33,034 nucleotides of DNA from Streptococcus suis YS161 (GTDB lineage Bacteria; Bacillota; Bacilli; Lactobacillales; Streptococcaceae). Below the pieces are notes generated by a model. It was not told the origin of the DNA and did no database searches. It saw nothing but the letters and a program-made list of their open reading frames with translations. Of this stretch, positions 10,201-18,055 are shown one piece after another. How positions within the stretch are numbered: position 1 is the first letter of the stretch; every line of letters starts with the position of its first letter. A program made the translations under genes and the position numbers. The stretch is taken from NCBI RefSeq assembly GCF_002760245.1, contig NZ_ASCA01000009.1, positions 1 through 33,034 on the forward strand, written 5' to 3'.

Positions 10201-10783
10201 ATTCTATTCGGTAAGGAGTTTCTGATTGCATGTCAAAAATATCTAGAATATCACCTCGTTGGCTAAATTCTCCCTGGGTTAATACACGAGACACTTTTTT
10301 GTAGCCGATGTTGACAAGATTCTTTACAAGTTTGTCAACTTCTATTTCTTGACCAACTTCAAGCTGTATTTTAGAACCTTTATAAGTCTCAGGACTCGGC
10401 AATAAGACCCGACAAGCAGCCATGCTAGCAACTAAAATTCCTGAACTGGTAGAATCTGTCAAGAAATTTAAACTGTCAATCCTTGATTGAGTCCGTTCTT
10501 TTGATGCAAAAACAAACTCGGCAATAGGACTATCATCTGTAAAAAAGTTGTAAACATTCTCACTTCCAATAATGGCTGTTAAATCTGCAACTAATTTCTC
10601 AGCATCATTTTGAGTAGCAGTCACAATCATTATTTTTTCAGCCATACTATCATAGGCAGTCGCCATGACTAATGACTTACTGGTTCCAGTGAGTCCTAAT
10701 AATAGTTGGCGAGTTGACTTGTTTAAGCCAGACTGCCACTGATTGATTTGCTTGTTCTTGTGAAGTAAATCGAGTATATTCAT
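7289..10783 (-). CDS. mfd: Transcription-repair coupling factor
   Basis: A large (1164 aa) DNA translocase that removes RNA polymerase stalled at lesions and recruits UvrA. Order: an N-terminal UvrB-like module, the RNA polymerase-interacting CarD-like domain (starting about YSELAVGDYVVHHVHGIGQY), the superfamily 2 helicase with Walker A GDVGFGKT and the DEEQ box, helicase motifs through RGRVGRS, and the C-terminal TRCF domain. Full length with all motifs. Its ATG overlaps the pth stop codon by one base (TAATG), so translation is probably coupled to pth. Confidence 0.97.
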   Translation of the reverse strand: MNILDLLHKNKQINQWQSGLNKSTRQLLLGLTGTSKSLVMATAYDSMAEKIMIVTATQNDAEKLVADLTAIIGSENVYNFFTDDSPIAEFVFASKERTQSRIDSLNFLTDSTSSGILVASMAACRVLLPSPETYKGSKIQLEVGQEIEVDKLVKNLVNIGYKKVSRVLTQGEFSQRGDILDIFDMQSETPYRIEFFGDEIDGIRIFDVDSQKSLENLDEISISPASDIILSSEDYSRASQYIQTAIEQSTLEEQQSYLREVLADMQTEYRHPDLRKFLSCIYEQSWTLLDYLPKSSPLFLDDFHKIADKQAQFEKEIADLLTDDLQKGKTVSSLKYFASTFAELRKYKPATFFSSFQKGLGNVKFDALYQFTQYPMQEFFHQIPLLKDELTRYAKSNNTVVIQASSDVSLQTLQKTLQEYDIHLPVHAADKLVEGQQQVTIGQLASGFHLMDEKLVFITEKEIFNKKMKRKTRRTNISNAERIKDYSELAVGDYVVHHVHGIGQYLGIETIEISGIHRDYLTVQYQNSDRISIPVEQIDLLSKYLASDGKAPKVNKLNDGRFQRTKQKVQKQVEDIADDLIKLYAERSQLKGFAFSPDDENQVEFDNYFTHVETDDQLRSIDEIKKDMEKDSPMDRLLVGDVGFGKTEVAMRAAFKAVNDGKQVAILVPTTVLAQQHYANFQERFAEFPVNVDVMSRFKTKAEQEKTLEKLKKGQVDILIGTHRLLSKDVVFADLGLLVIDEEQRFGVKHKERLKELKKKIDVLTLTATPIPRTLQMSMLGIRDLSVIETPPTNRYPVQTYVMETNPSVIRDAMLREIDRGGQVYYLYNKVDTIEQKVSELKELVPEATIGYVHGQMSEIQLENTLYAFVEGEYDILVTTTIIETGVDIPNANTLFIENADHMGLSTLYQLRGRVGRSSRIAYAYLMYRPDKSLTEVAEKRLEAIKGFTELGSGFKIAMQDLSIRGAGNILGAAQSGFIDSVGYEMYSQLLEQAILEKQGKATQRQKSNSEVNLQIDAYLPSDYIGDQRQKIEIYKRIKNIDSRVNYQELQEELIDRFGEYPDVVAYLLEIGLLKSFLDQVFCHTVLRRQHQVTVTFEPMAGQIFLTQDYFEALSVTNLKAQITENKGKLAVVFNIQQKKEYEILEELISFAEKLKEIKARKAE

Positions 10784-11352
10784 TATCCGTTAAACTTTCT
10801 CATAATGGTATCAAAATCATCTTCTTCCAGATAAAAGTTGACAGCCTTGTCAAGTTTATCTAAGGCCAAATCAATCTCGATACGATCTTCTGTATCAAAC
10901 CCTGACAAGACATAGTTTACAACGCTCATTTTTCCTTTAGGACGCCCAATACCAATCTTGATACGGTCAAATTCCTGTGTTCCAATATGCTTGACAATGG
11001 ATTTGATACCATTGTGGCCACCAGCTGAACCTTTTTGACGAAAACGAATTTTTCCTACAGCCATGTCCAAGTCGTCGTAAGCCACCAGAATATCAGTTGC
11101 ATCCAGACCATAATAAGCCATCAGGGCATGAACAGCCTTACCTGATTCGTTCATGAAGGTCGTTGGCTTTACTAGATAGATTTTTTCGCCGTCAATAAAG
11201 GTAGTTGCAATATCAGCTTGGAAAATCTTATCGTGGTTAAAGGTCACATTTTCACGCTTAGCAATCTTATCCAGCAGCATAAAACCAACGTTATGTTTTG
11301 TTTCAAAATAACGGTCTCCGGGATTTCCAAGACCGATGATCAATCGTGTCAT
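10783..11352 (-). CDS. pth: Peptidyl-tRNA hydrolase
   Basis: Cleaves peptidyl-tRNAs released by drop-off, recycling the tRNA. It has 189 residues, typical of the bacterial Pth family. Substrate-binding Asn10 in GLGNPG and catalytic His20 in KHNVGF are present, as is the later AYDDLD segment with the catalytic Asp. The ribosome binding site AAGGAG lies at 11363..11358. It begins the pth-mfd-rqcP-divIC run and is separated from ychF by a 157-base spacer containing a terminator-like hairpin. Confidence 0.96.
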   Translation of the reverse strand: MTRLIIGLGNPGDRYFETKHNVGFMLLDKIAKRENVTFNHDKIFQADIATTFIDGEKIYLVKPTTFMNESGKAVHALMAYYGLDATDILVAYDDLDMAVGKIRFRQKGSAGGHNGIKSIVKHIGTQEFDRIKIGIGRPKGKMSVVNYVLSGFDTEDRIEIDLALDKLDKAVNFYLEEDDFDTIMRKFNG

Positions 11353-11370
11353 TTTTTCTCCTTAAATACC

Positions 11371-11396
11371 AAAAGGCTGGAAAAAGCTTTCCAACC
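11371..11396 (-). terminator. Hairpin with T run between ychF and pth
   Basis: On the minus strand, GGTTGGAAA (11396..11388) pairs with TTTCCAGCC (11383..11375) over 9 bp, followed by TTTT. It sits about 8 bases upstream of the pth ribosome binding site, so it either ends the ychF transcript or attenuates readthrough into pth. The remaining spacer (11397-11509) has no gene. Confidence 0.6.
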
Positions 11397-11509
11397 AAGT
11401 AATCATCCTCTTTGATGCGATAAACTGTTCTTAGTCTAGGCGTTGAAACCGCAGACAATACTGATGGTATGGCAAGGTAAAACAACGAAGAATAAGGACA
11501 GTTTAGCCA

Positions 11510-12625
11510 TCAAACGTTAAAGCGGAACTCCATGATGTCCCCATCCTGAACCACATACTCTTTTCCTTCTTCACGAAGGCGTCCAGCTTCCTTAACAGCC
11601 TTTTCAGAGCCGTATTGAATCAAATCATCATAGGACATGGTGACGGCACGGATAAAGCCTTTTTCAAAGTCTGAATGGATAATACCCGCACACTGAGGAG
11701 CTTTCATGCCACGTTTGAAGGTCCAAGCACGCACTTCTTTTTCCCCTGCGGTAAAGTAAGTTCCAAGGCCAAGCAAGTGGTAGGCTGCACGGGTCAATTT
11801 GTCCACGCCAGATTCTGTCAAGCCGAGTGCTTCTAAAAACTCACCCTTGTCTTCATCGTCGAGTTCTGAAATTTCTTCTTCAGCACGCGCAGAAATCACC
11901 ACCACTTCTGCATTTTCTGTTGCTGCAAAGTCACGGATTTGCTGAACATAACTGATAGACTCAGGATCTGCTACCTTGTCTTCATCGACGTTGGCAACAT
12001 AGAGGACTGGTTTAGTGGTCAAGAGGAAGAGTTGCTTAACGATTTTTTGTTCTTCATCTGTGAAGTCAACTGTACGAGCAGATTTTCCGTCTTCTAGGAC
12101 AGGTTTGATTTTTTCAAGGACTGCAAATTCTGCGACAGAATCCTTGTCTTTTTGCGTACGTGCCATTTTTTCTACACGTGCATAACGCTTGTTGATGCTC
12201 TCTAGGTCCGCCAAAATCAATTCTAGGTTAATGGTATCAATATCTGCGATTGGATCCACAAAGGCGTCTTCACGGCCTTGTTCACGCATGACATTTTCAT
12301 CGTCAAAGGCACGCACAACGTGTACAATCGCATCAACTTCGCGGATATTGGCCAAGAATTTATTTCCAAGCCCTTCACCTTTAGAAGCACCTTTTACGAT
12401 ACCGGCAATATCGGTAAATTCAAAAGTGGTTGGAACTGTCTTTTTAGGAGTAATAAGCTCTGTCAACTTCTGCAAACGCTCATCTGGCACTTCCACCATA
12501 CCGACGTTTGGATCAATGGTTGCGAAAGGGTAGTTTGCAGCTTCTGCTCCTGCTTTGGTAATTGCGTTAAATAGGGTTGATTTACCAACGTTTGGCAAAC
12601 CGACGATTCCTGCTGTTAAAGCCAT
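11510..12625 (-). CDS. ychF: Redox-regulated ATPase YchF (Obg-family)
   Basis: A 371-residue OBG/HAS-type P-loop protein. Family members bind ribosomes and hydrolyse ATP rather than GTP, and are linked to translation and oxidative stress control. The P-loop is GLPNVGKST (9-17), the G4-region deviates (YVANVDED), a helical coiled insert follows, and a C-terminal TGS-like domain ends in [12 protein letters not shown]. It starts downstream of an extended -10 promoter and appears monocistronic or loosely linked to pth. Confidence 0.96.
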   Translation of the reverse strand: MALTAGIVGLPNVGKSTLFNAITKAGAEAANYPFATIDPNVGMVEVPDERLQKLTELITPKKTVPTTFEFTDIAGIVKGASKGEGLGNKFLANIREVDAIVHVVRAFDDENVMREQGREDAFVDPIADIDTINLELILADLESINKRYARVEKMARTQKDKDSVAEFAVLEKIKPVLEDGKSARTVDFTDEEQKIVKQLFLLTTKPVLYVANVDEDKVADPESISYVQQIRDFAATENAEVVVISARAEEEISELDDEDKGEFLEALGLTESGVDKLTRAAYHLLGLGTYFTAGEKEVRAWTFKRGMKAPQCAGIIHSDFEKGFIRAVTMSYDDLIQYGSEKAVKEAGRLREEGKEYVVQDGDIMEFRFNV

Positions 12626-12662
12626 GTTTTTTTACTCTCCAATTAAAAATTCAATCATGACT

Positions 12663-12671
12663 ATTATAGCA
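12663..12671 (-). promoter_or_regulatory. Extended -10 promoter of ychF
   Basis: TGC-TATAAT at 12671..12663 on the minus strand, about 38 bases before the ychF ATG. The -35 position would fall in the upstream terminator and is poor, so recognition probably relies on the TGn extension. Confidence 0.6.
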
Positions 12672-12682
12672 GAAAAGTAGAG

Positions 12683-12707
12683 AAAAAGCTTGCTGTTTGG
12701 CAAGCTT
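12683..12707 (-). terminator. Terminator after the broken XRE gene
   Basis: An 8-bp perfect stem, AAGCTTGC/GCAAGCTT (12707..12700 with 12693..12686), with a 6-base loop and trailing Ts on the minus strand. Confidence 0.7.
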
Positions 12708-12709
12708 CG

Positions 12710-13075
12710 TTAAAAATAATGCTGAATAAATAATCCACCTAAAAGCATAACTGCAAGAAAAATGAGAACGACAATATCTCCTCTTGTAAGAGGTCGTTTG
12801 GATTCTTCGTACAAGTATTCCCAACCATTCATTTTTCCTCGTTGTTCCACCACAATTTCCTTCTCAGGTTCTTTCCCTAAAACCAGATAAAGATAATCCA
12901 GACTAACACCGAAGATTTCTGCCAGCTGTACTAGTTTGTCAATGTCTGGTGTGGCTTCACCATTTTCTCACTTGGAAACAGCCTGACGGGAAATATAGAG
13001 TTTCTCTGCCAACTCATCTTGAGATAGGTTCTTGTCTGTGCGTAAAACTCGAATTTGCTGTGCTAACTGATTCAT
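12710..13075 (-). pseudogene. XRE-family helix-turn-helix membrane-anchored regulator, nonsense mutation
   Basis: Minus-strand frame from ATG 13075..13073 to TAA 12712..12710 would encode 121 residues. It starts MNQLAQQIRVLRTDKNLSQD, a classic HTH_3/XRE DNA-binding domain (about 5-60) with RQAVSK followed by ENGEATPDIDKL. Codon 36 (12970..12968) is TGA exactly where this family has Trp (SKWENG), a single TGG to TGA change. The C-terminal part has a membrane segment (about 101-117), so the intact form would be a membrane-tethered repressor-like protein. A ribosome binding site, AGGAGG, precedes the ATG. No downstream ATG would restore the DNA-binding domain. It could be a genuine strain-specific inactivation or a base-call error. 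Confidence 0.85.
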
Positions 13076-13104
13076 AATCATTTCCTCCTATTTTTTATAA
13101 GTCT

Positions 13105-13110
13105 ATTATA
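13105..13110 (-). promoter_or_regulatory. Possible -10 of the XRE gene
   Basis: TATAAT at 13110..13105 on the minus strand, 29 bases before the ATG. No convincing -35 at 17 bases. Confidence 0.45.
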
Positions 13111-13178
13111 GTTTAGAAAGAAACAGTTGACTAGCACTTGTTAGGAAATATTCGCAACCAGCAGTTGCAAACTGTCAA

Positions 13179-13382
13179 CTAGGCTTCACTCGGCAGCACT
13201 TGTTGCATTTTTCGTTCAAAATCATGCCGGCTCATCATGACTACATGGTCACAGTTGCTACAGCGGATTTTAATATCCGCTCCTAGACGGATAACCTCCC
13301 ACTTATTGGCCTTCTTGCCGGTCGATTTGATGACACAGGCATGAGGCTTTTTCATTTCGACAAATGATCCTAATTGATACAT
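13179..13382 (-). CDS. DUF951 family protein
   Basis: A 67-residue small protein conserved near dnaA/dnaN or rpsF in Firmicutes. It shows the family pattern MKKPHAC (10-16), Gly/Trp-containing middle segment, and CSNC (41-44), which with Cys16 could form a metal site or act in nucleic acid binding. Function is not established; I infer only a small Cys-containing basic protein. It starts 9 bases after the lipid kinase stop with a strong AAGGAGG site, so the two genes form an operon. Confidence 0.85.
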   Translation of the reverse strand: MYQLGSFVEMKKPHACVIKSTGKKANKWEVIRLGADIKIRCSNCDHVVMMSRHDFERKMQQVLPSEA

Positions 13383-13391
13383 ACTTCCTCC

Positions 13392-14273
13392 TTAAAGATA
13401 CATACTTCTTTCCTGATAGGTTAACGTTACCTCATTTGCAGTGCATGTCTCTCCATCTATTTGCAATAACAATTTTTCTTTTGATTTTAAAACTACATCT
13501 ACCCCTATTAAATGCTGAATTGTGTGAGAAGATTCATGCCTCTTCGTTAATAAGGCTAACAATGATTGTAGACGTTGGTAGAAATTTCCATTTTTGAAGT
13601 AAACAATATCTACTTCCTTCTTTTTAGCACTTGCTGTTGGCCATATCATGATTCCTCCACCAAAATAAAGACTATTTGCTACAGAAATAAAAAAGAGATT
13701 ATCTAACTGATAAGATTTTTCATCAAGAGTTAATTCTAAGTTTATAGCTTGTTTTGAAAATAATGTTTTAATACCAAAGAATAGATAAGTTAACTTCCCA
13801 AGTTTTACCTTGTTCAGAATTTTTTTCAAAATTGAATTCGTTGAACCATTGATAACTTGAGCTGCAAAGCCAAAATCCATACTGTTTACAACCGTTCCGT
13901 ATGAACTGTTTAAAACATATATCCGACTTGTTTTTCCCTCTAAAATGGCATCTACACTTCTATAGAGCGATGTTATATTCATTGCCTTAGCAAAATCATT
14001 TCCAGATCCTGTTGGATAATAAGCAAACGGTAGACTAGTCGGCCAAAAACGCAAAGCTTTAGACAGTGTGCCGTCTCCACCTAAAATCATTAATTGGTCC
14101 TCACTACTGACAAACTCCTTTAAAATAGCCTCTATTTGCCTTTTTTCATCCTCAGGACCAACTGTCATAAAAATATTAACTGCAAGCTGTGGATAACTTT
14201 CTTTTATTTTGAATATGATATGTTCAGCAGTATGGCTACCAGCATTAGGATTAGCTAATATATATAACGTCAT
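13392..14273 (-). CDS. Diacylglycerol/lipid kinase family protein
   Basis: A 293-residue soluble lipid kinase of the DagK/YegS family, which phosphorylates diacylglycerol or related lipids and returns lipoteichoic-acid-derived DAG to phospholipid synthesis (family knowledge). The nucleotide loop GGDGT (65-69) and the GSGNDFA motif (89-95) are present, with a beta-sandwich C-terminal half. The start ATG has only a weak GGGG ribosome site. It lies between dnaN, from which a terminator separates it, and DUF951, with which it is probably co-transcribed. Substrate cannot be decided from the sequence. Confidence 0.88.
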   Translation of the reverse strand: MTLYILANPNAGSHTAEHIIFKIKESYPQLAVNIFMTVGPEDEKRQIEAILKEFVSSEDQLMILGGDGTLSKALRFWPTSLPFAYYPTGSGNDFAKAMNITSLYRSVDAILEGKTSRIYVLNSSYGTVVNSMDFGFAAQVINGSTNSILKKILNKVKLGKLTYLFFGIKTLFSKQAINLELTLDEKSYQLDNLFFISVANSLYFGGGIMIWPTASAKKKEVDIVYFKNGNFYQRLQSLLALLTKRHESSHTIQHLIGVDVVLKSKEKLLLQIDGETCTANEVTLTYQERSMYL

Positions 14274-14331
14274 TTATTCCCCATCACTAAATATATAAAA
14301 ATAAGCTAGGTGCTATTTTTTAGTATAACAT

Positions 14332-14352
14332 AAAAACGGCTAGTTTAGCCGT
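14332..14352 (-). terminator. Terminator after dnaN
   Basis: On the minus strand, ACGGCTA and TAGCCGT (14352..14346 and 14342..14336) pair around a 3-base loop and are followed by TTTT. A -10-like TATACT at 14327..14322 just beyond it may serve the lipid kinase gene. Confidence 0.8.
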
Positions 14353-14364
14353 TCTTAATATTAT

Positions 14365-15501
14365 TTAGTTGGTACGAACTGGTGTAACCAATTGAATAAA
14401 ATCTTCCCCTTCATTATTTGGAATCAATGTAAATGGACGGACAGAAGAGATAAAGCTAATTTTCACTTGTTCACTAGTTGTGGCTTTCAATGCTTCTATC
14501 AAGTAAGTTGGGTTAAAGCTGATTACTAAGTCTTCACCTGATACTTCTACAGTATCTAATTCCTCATTCACACGTCCAACTTCTGGAGAATTTACATGAG
14601 CCGATACAACATTATTAGCAATTTCTAGTTTTACTGTACCATTTTGGGTTGCATTTGAAAGAAGACGAGCACGCTCCATCGAGTGACGAAGATTTGCAGT
14701 ATCAAAAATTGCAGTTGTTTTAAACTCAGTTGGAATTAAGCGGTCGGTATCAGGGTAGGTACCTTCTAATAAGCGTGTATAGAAGCTAATATGCTCGCTT
14801 CTAAAAAGGATTTGATTATTTGAAAAGAAGACTTCCACTGTTTCAATATCATCTGTAAAAACTGCAGTAAATTCACGGAGAGAACGACTTGGAATGACAA
14901 CATTAAAATCATCACCAGATGTATCAAGGACCAATTTCCGTTGGCTCATACGGTGTGAATCTGTTGCAACAGTTTTTAGATTTTTATTTTCTGTTAAAAC
15001 AAAATGAACACCCGTAAGAATAGGACGACTTTCTTGTGTAGAAGCTGCAAATGCTGTTTCATTAATTGTTTGTTTTAATACTTTGGTTTCTAACACCAAT
15101 GGTTTTGAAGTTGGAACTTCCTGTAAACGAGGATACTGTTCTGCTTCTTTTCCCTTTAATGTGATTTCAGACTTACCACTTGTCAAAACGATTTGCTTTT
15201 GTTCAATTTCATTGAAGTCAAGGACCAAATCTGGCATGCTGGATACGACATTAATAAAGAAACCAGCTTCTAAGAGAATGGAGCCTGGAGAACTGATCAA
15301 AAGTCCTGCATTTTCATCTTGAATAGAAATAAAATGTTCAATCGAGATTTGTCCATTTGAACCAGTTAAAGTGATTCCTTCACTAGTTACTGTAATTTTT
15401 ACTGTTGAAAGAATTGGAATAGCATTTTTTGTACTGATTGCCCGTTTAGTAATACTAAGTGCTTGTAGAAATATATTTTTATTAATAGAAAATTGAATCA
15501 T
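14365..15501 (-). CDS. dnaN: DNA polymerase III beta sliding clamp
   Basis: A 378-residue ring-forming clamp that tethers replicative polymerase to DNA and binds many repair partners. The three repeated clamp domains are recognisable along the length, beginning MIQFSINKNIFLQALSITKR and ending near FIQLVTPVRTN, the usual C-terminal edge. The ATG is preceded by AAAGGAG. It follows dnaA after a 153-base spacer that holds DnaA boxes and the unwinding tract, the standard Firmicutes order, and ends at a terminator. Confidence 0.97.
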   Translation of the reverse strand: MIQFSINKNIFLQALSITKRAISTKNAIPILSTVKITVTSEGITLTGSNGQISIEHFISIQDENAGLLISSPGSILLEAGFFINVVSSMPDLVLDFNEIEQKQIVLTSGKSEITLKGKEAEQYPRLQEVPTSKPLVLETKVLKQTINETAFAASTQESRPILTGVHFVLTENKNLKTVATDSHRMSQRKLVLDTSGDDFNVVIPSRSLREFTAVFTDDIETVEVFFSNNQILFRSEHISFYTRLLEGTYPDTDRLIPTEFKTTAIFDTANLRHSMERARLLSNATQNGTVKLEIANNVVSAHVNSPEVGRVNEELDTVEVSGEDLVISFNPTYLIEALKATTSEQVKISFISSVRPFTLIPNNEGEDFIQLVTPVRTN

Positions 15502-15531
15502 GGATTCTCCTTTATTTATTATCTATAAGGT

Positions 15532-15546
15532 TAATAGTAATAGTAG
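15532..15546 (+). other. DnaA-trio-like unwinding tract
   Basis: Read 3' to 5' on the plus strand from 15546, the sequence is GAT-GAT-AAT-GAT-AAT, five consecutive matches to the DnaA-trio pattern (3'-[G/A]AT-5') known from the Bacillus subtilis basal unwinding system. DnaA-box-like sites lie on its 15552-15568 side and A/T-rich DNA on the other, the expected geometry. Confidence 0.55.
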
Positions 15547-15559
15547 TCTCTGTGTATTC

Positions 15560-15568
15560 TGTGGAAAA
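15560..15568 (-). other. DnaA box (one mismatch)
   Basis: TGTGGAAAA on the plus strand, i.e. TTTTCCACA on the minus strand, one change from TTATCCACA. It is close to the trio tract. Confidence 0.6.
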
Positions 15569-15614
15569 GTGATGAAAGACCAATAAAACTGCGGAAATTA
15601 ACTTGTTCACAACT

Positions 15615-15623
15615 TGTGGAAAA
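15615..15623 (-). other. DnaA box (one mismatch)
   Basis: TGTGGAAAA, the same variant box as at 15560, in the dnaA-dnaN spacer. Confidence 0.6.
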
Positions 15624-15643
15624 AACAGAGTTTTTTTAAAAAG

Positions 15644-15652
15644 TTATACACA
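15644..15652 (+). other. DnaA box
   Basis: TTATACACA on the plus strand, matching TTATNCACA, immediately after the dnaA stop codon. Confidence 0.65.
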
Positions 15653-15654
15653 GG

Positions 15655-17028
15655 TTAACGAAGTTTATTTTTTATACTGGTAATCTCTATTTCTAAATTC
15701 TCATCATCCAAGAGGAGAGTTTTTATTTTATTGTATGCATGCATAACGGTTGTATGGTCTCGATTACCAAATTCTTTCCCAATTTTTGGAAGGGAATTGT
15801 CTGTCATTTCACGTGCTAAAAACATAGCAACTTGTCGCGCGTGAACGATATGTTGAACACGCTTAGAACCTTTTAATTCTTTCAAGCTGACACCGTAGAA
15901 ATTTCCCACTTCGGTTTGGATTTTCTCAATAGGAATAACCATATTTTGTGGATTTGTTTGTTTTCTTGATCGAATAGCCTCAGCAGCAACCTCGACACTT
16001 ATCTCAGACAGTTGACGCATAGTGGCTATCAAATGGATATCTTTTAAGGCACCTTCAAGGTCACGTACGTTCGAATCAAATTGCCCAGCTAGATAGGATA
16101 GCGTCTCATTTGTAAAGTTATAAGGCAGGTTCTCGCACTTGTTACGTAAAATTGCGATACGTGTTTCAAAATCAGGTGGAGTGATTTCACTGGTTAACCC
16201 CCATTTGAAACGTGTTACTAGTCTTTCTTCCAAATTATCTAAGTGATCGGGATTACGGTCACTTGTGAGTACAATCTGCTTATTTTTTTCATGAAGTGCA
16301 TTAAAAGTATGGAAAAATTCTTCCTGTGTTGTTGCTTTATTACGGAGAGACTGAATGTCATCAATTAGAAGTAAGTCCAGATTGCGATAGGTTTTTTTGA
16401 AACTTTCCATATCATTGAGACGGAGGTGTTCTAAAAATTCATTGATGAATGTTTCCGATGAGACATATTTTATTCTTGCCTGGGGATTATCGGCTAGAAC
16501 CTTATTTCCAATCGCATTTAAAATATGAGTTTTTCCAAGACCAGGACCACCAAAAATGAATAATGGATTGTAGAGCTCACCTAGGTTATCAGATACAGCT
16601 AAAGCTGCAGCCTTTGCCCAGTGATTATTGTCTCCTTGTACAAAATTAGCAAAGGTGTACTGGGATTTTATATCAGAATGAACCGGTTTAAAAGTTTCTT
16701 GAGGAGTAGCCGATTCAGGTGTCTGTACCTGGTGAACCACTGAACTTCTTGCGTTTGTAGTGTTCTTAATCTCCTGTTCATCCTCTGTAAATTGATATTG
16801 GATGGCAAGAGGCTCTCCGTAGATTTCAAAACTAGCGGCAATCATTAACTCTTCGAAGTTTTTTTCCCAGAAATCTTTTTTAAATGGACGATTTAAGAAA
16901 ATATTGGCAACTTGCTGGTTGATTCCGAGTAATTTTGCATCAGCGACATAAAAATCATAAATAGATGGCTTAAAATTTACCTTTGCCAATTCAATAAATC
17001 GTTGCCAAAAAAGTTGTTCTTGGTTCAT
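15655..17028 (-). CDS. dnaA: Chromosomal replication initiator DnaA
   Basis: A 457-residue initiator that binds DnaA boxes, oligomerises with ATP and opens oriC. Domain I (about 1-85), a linker (about 86-118), the AAA+ domain with Walker A GGPGLGKT (160-167) and Walker B LLLIDD (219-224), and a C-terminal DNA-binding domain with the signature [11 protein letters not shown] (421-431). The ATG has a strong ribosome site (GAAAGGGGG). Boxes in its promoter suggest autoregulation, and boxes on both flanks give a bipartite origin like that of Bacillus. Confidence 0.98.
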   Translation of the reverse strand: MNQEQLFWQRFIELAKVNFKPSIYDFYVADAKLLGINQQVANIFLNRPFKKDFWEKNFEELMIAASFEIYGEPLAIQYQFTEDEQEIKNTTNARSSVVHQVQTPESATPQETFKPVHSDIKSQYTFANFVQGDNNHWAKAAALAVSDNLGELYNPLFIFGGPGLGKTHILNAIGNKVLADNPQARIKYVSSETFINEFLEHLRLNDMESFKKTYRNLDLLLIDDIQSLRNKATTQEEFFHTFNALHEKNKQIVLTSDRNPDHLDNLEERLVTRFKWGLTSEITPPDFETRIAILRNKCENLPYNFTNETLSYLAGQFDSNVRDLEGALKDIHLIATMRQLSEISVEVAAEAIRSRKQTNPQNMVIPIEKIQTEVGNFYGVSLKELKGSKRVQHIVHARQVAMFLAREMTDNSLPKIGKEFGNRDHTTVMHAYNKIKTLLLDDENLEIEITSIKNKLR

Positions 17029-17061
17029 ATTTTCCCCCTTTCACATTATATTCGTTAGAAT

Positions 17062-17070
17062 AGTGTACCA
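17062..17070 (-). promoter_or_regulatory. dnaA promoter, extended -10
   Basis: TGG-TACACT at 17070..17062 on the minus strand. The -35 position coincides with the DnaA box at 17084-17092, fitting autorepression. A nearer TATAAT (17049..17044) is too close to the ribosome site to leave a normal leader. Confidence 0.5.
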
Positions 17071-17083
17071 TAAAAAACAAAAG

Positions 17084-17199
17084 TTTTCCACAGATAATTT
17101 TAAAAATCCACACTGTTAACAAAAGTTTTCCACAAGATGTGAATAAAAGCCAGAACCTTTGCTGGTCCTGACTTTTTGTAATGATTTTAGTGTGGAAAA
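17084..17199. other. oriC: oriC DnaA-box cluster upstream of dnaA
   Basis: Boxes: TTTTCCACA at 17084-17092 and 17126-17134 on the plus strand; AAATCCACA at 17104-17112 (two mismatches); TGTGAATAA at 17138-17146, i.e. TTATTCACA on the minus strand; and TGTGGAAAA at 17191-17199. Together with the boxes and trio tract after dnaA they make a bipartite origin. Genes diverge in strand bias around this point. Confidence 0.8.
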
Positions 17200-17230
17200 G
17201 AGTGTTTATAAAAATAAATTGTAAACAAGT

Positions 17231-17995
17231 CTATTTAAAATTGTTGATAATTCTTTCGAATTCATCGAGGTCATTAAAGCTAATCCGAATTTCTCCGCTC
17301 CCGTTTTTCTTCTTGATAATTTTTGTAGCTGTTCCAAGAGTTTTACTGAGTGAATCTTCCTGTTCTTTTAAAAATTGGTCGCGTTGTTTAAGCTTAGTGT
17401 GTTTTTTCTTATTTGCAGCTATTAATTTTTCAAGCGTACGCACACTTAAATCTTTTGATAAAATGAGTTGAACCCATTCGGCTTGCTTTTCTTCTGAAAA
17501 TGACACCAATTGTCGCGCGTGCCCTTGTGAAATTTTTCCTTCTTCTACAGCTTGTTTAGTCTGAGATGATAGATTTAGTAGGCGCAATAAATTACTGATA
17601 TATGGTCTTGATTTTCCCATGATTTGAGCAACTTCATCATGCGTTAACCCTCTACTAATCAATTTTTGATAAGAGGCTGCTTCTTCTATCGGATTTAAGT
17701 TAGAACGCTGTAGATTCTCTATGATAGCCTGATAGAGTAAATCATCATCAGTTAGTTCCTTTACCACTGCTGGTATTGTAGTCAGTCCAGCTAATTGACT
17801 GGCTCGCAACCTTCTTTCTCCAGCTAATAATTCGTATCCGATAATAGAAGATTTTCTTACAATAATCGGTTGAATTAAGCCATTTTCCTTAATGGATTGA
17901 GCGAGCTCAAGTAGCTCCTTTTCATCAAAATGAATTCTTGGCTGATAGGGATTGGGATGGATTTCTGAAATATTTAGTGTACGTAATTCTTCCAT
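17231..17995 (-). CDS. parB: Chromosome-partitioning protein ParB
   Basis: A 254-residue CTP-dependent clamp that loads at parS and spreads to recruit SMC condensin. The N-terminal ParB/Srx domain carries GERRLRA (59-65). A helix-turn-helix follows around residues 118-140 (VAQIMGKSRPYISNLLRLL), and the C-terminal part is a basic region with a dimerisation end. No parA is present, as is usual in streptococci. A parS site lies 1.9 kb away. It follows htrA after a terminator hairpin, so partial readthrough or a promoter in the T run (TAGAAT, 18009..18004) may drive it. Confidence 0.95.
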   Translation of the reverse strand: MEELRTLNISEIHPNPYQPRIHFDEKELLELAQSIKENGLIQPIIVRKSSIIGYELLAGERRLRASQLAGLTTIPAVVKELTDDDLLYQAIIENLQRSNLNPIEEAASYQKLISRGLTHDEVAQIMGKSRPYISNLLRLLNLSSQTKQAVEEGKISQGHARQLVSFSEEKQAEWVQLILSKDLSVRTLEKLIAANKKKHTKLKQRDQFLKEQEDSLSKTLGTATKIIKKKNGSGEIRISFNDLDEFERIINNFK

Positions 17996-18011
17996 ATATC
18001 CTTATTCTAGC

Positions 18012-18046
18012 AAAAAAAACGAGACTTTACAATTGTGTAAAGTCTC
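18012..18046 (-). terminator. Terminator between htrA and parB
   Basis: A perfect 10-bp stem, GAGACTTTAC/GTAAAGTCTC (18046..18037 and 18030..18021), with a 6-base loop, followed on the minus strand by eight Ts. A -10-like TAGAAT (18009..18004) lies just beyond with a TTGTAA 17 bases upstream inside the stem, a possible parB promoter. Confidence 0.85.
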
Positions 18047-18055
18047 ATTTGTCAA

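Noticed and set aside
11303..11485. 60-aa minus-strand ORF spanning the pth start and spacer
   Set aside because: It overlaps pth in another frame, passes through the hairpin, and has no ribosome site.
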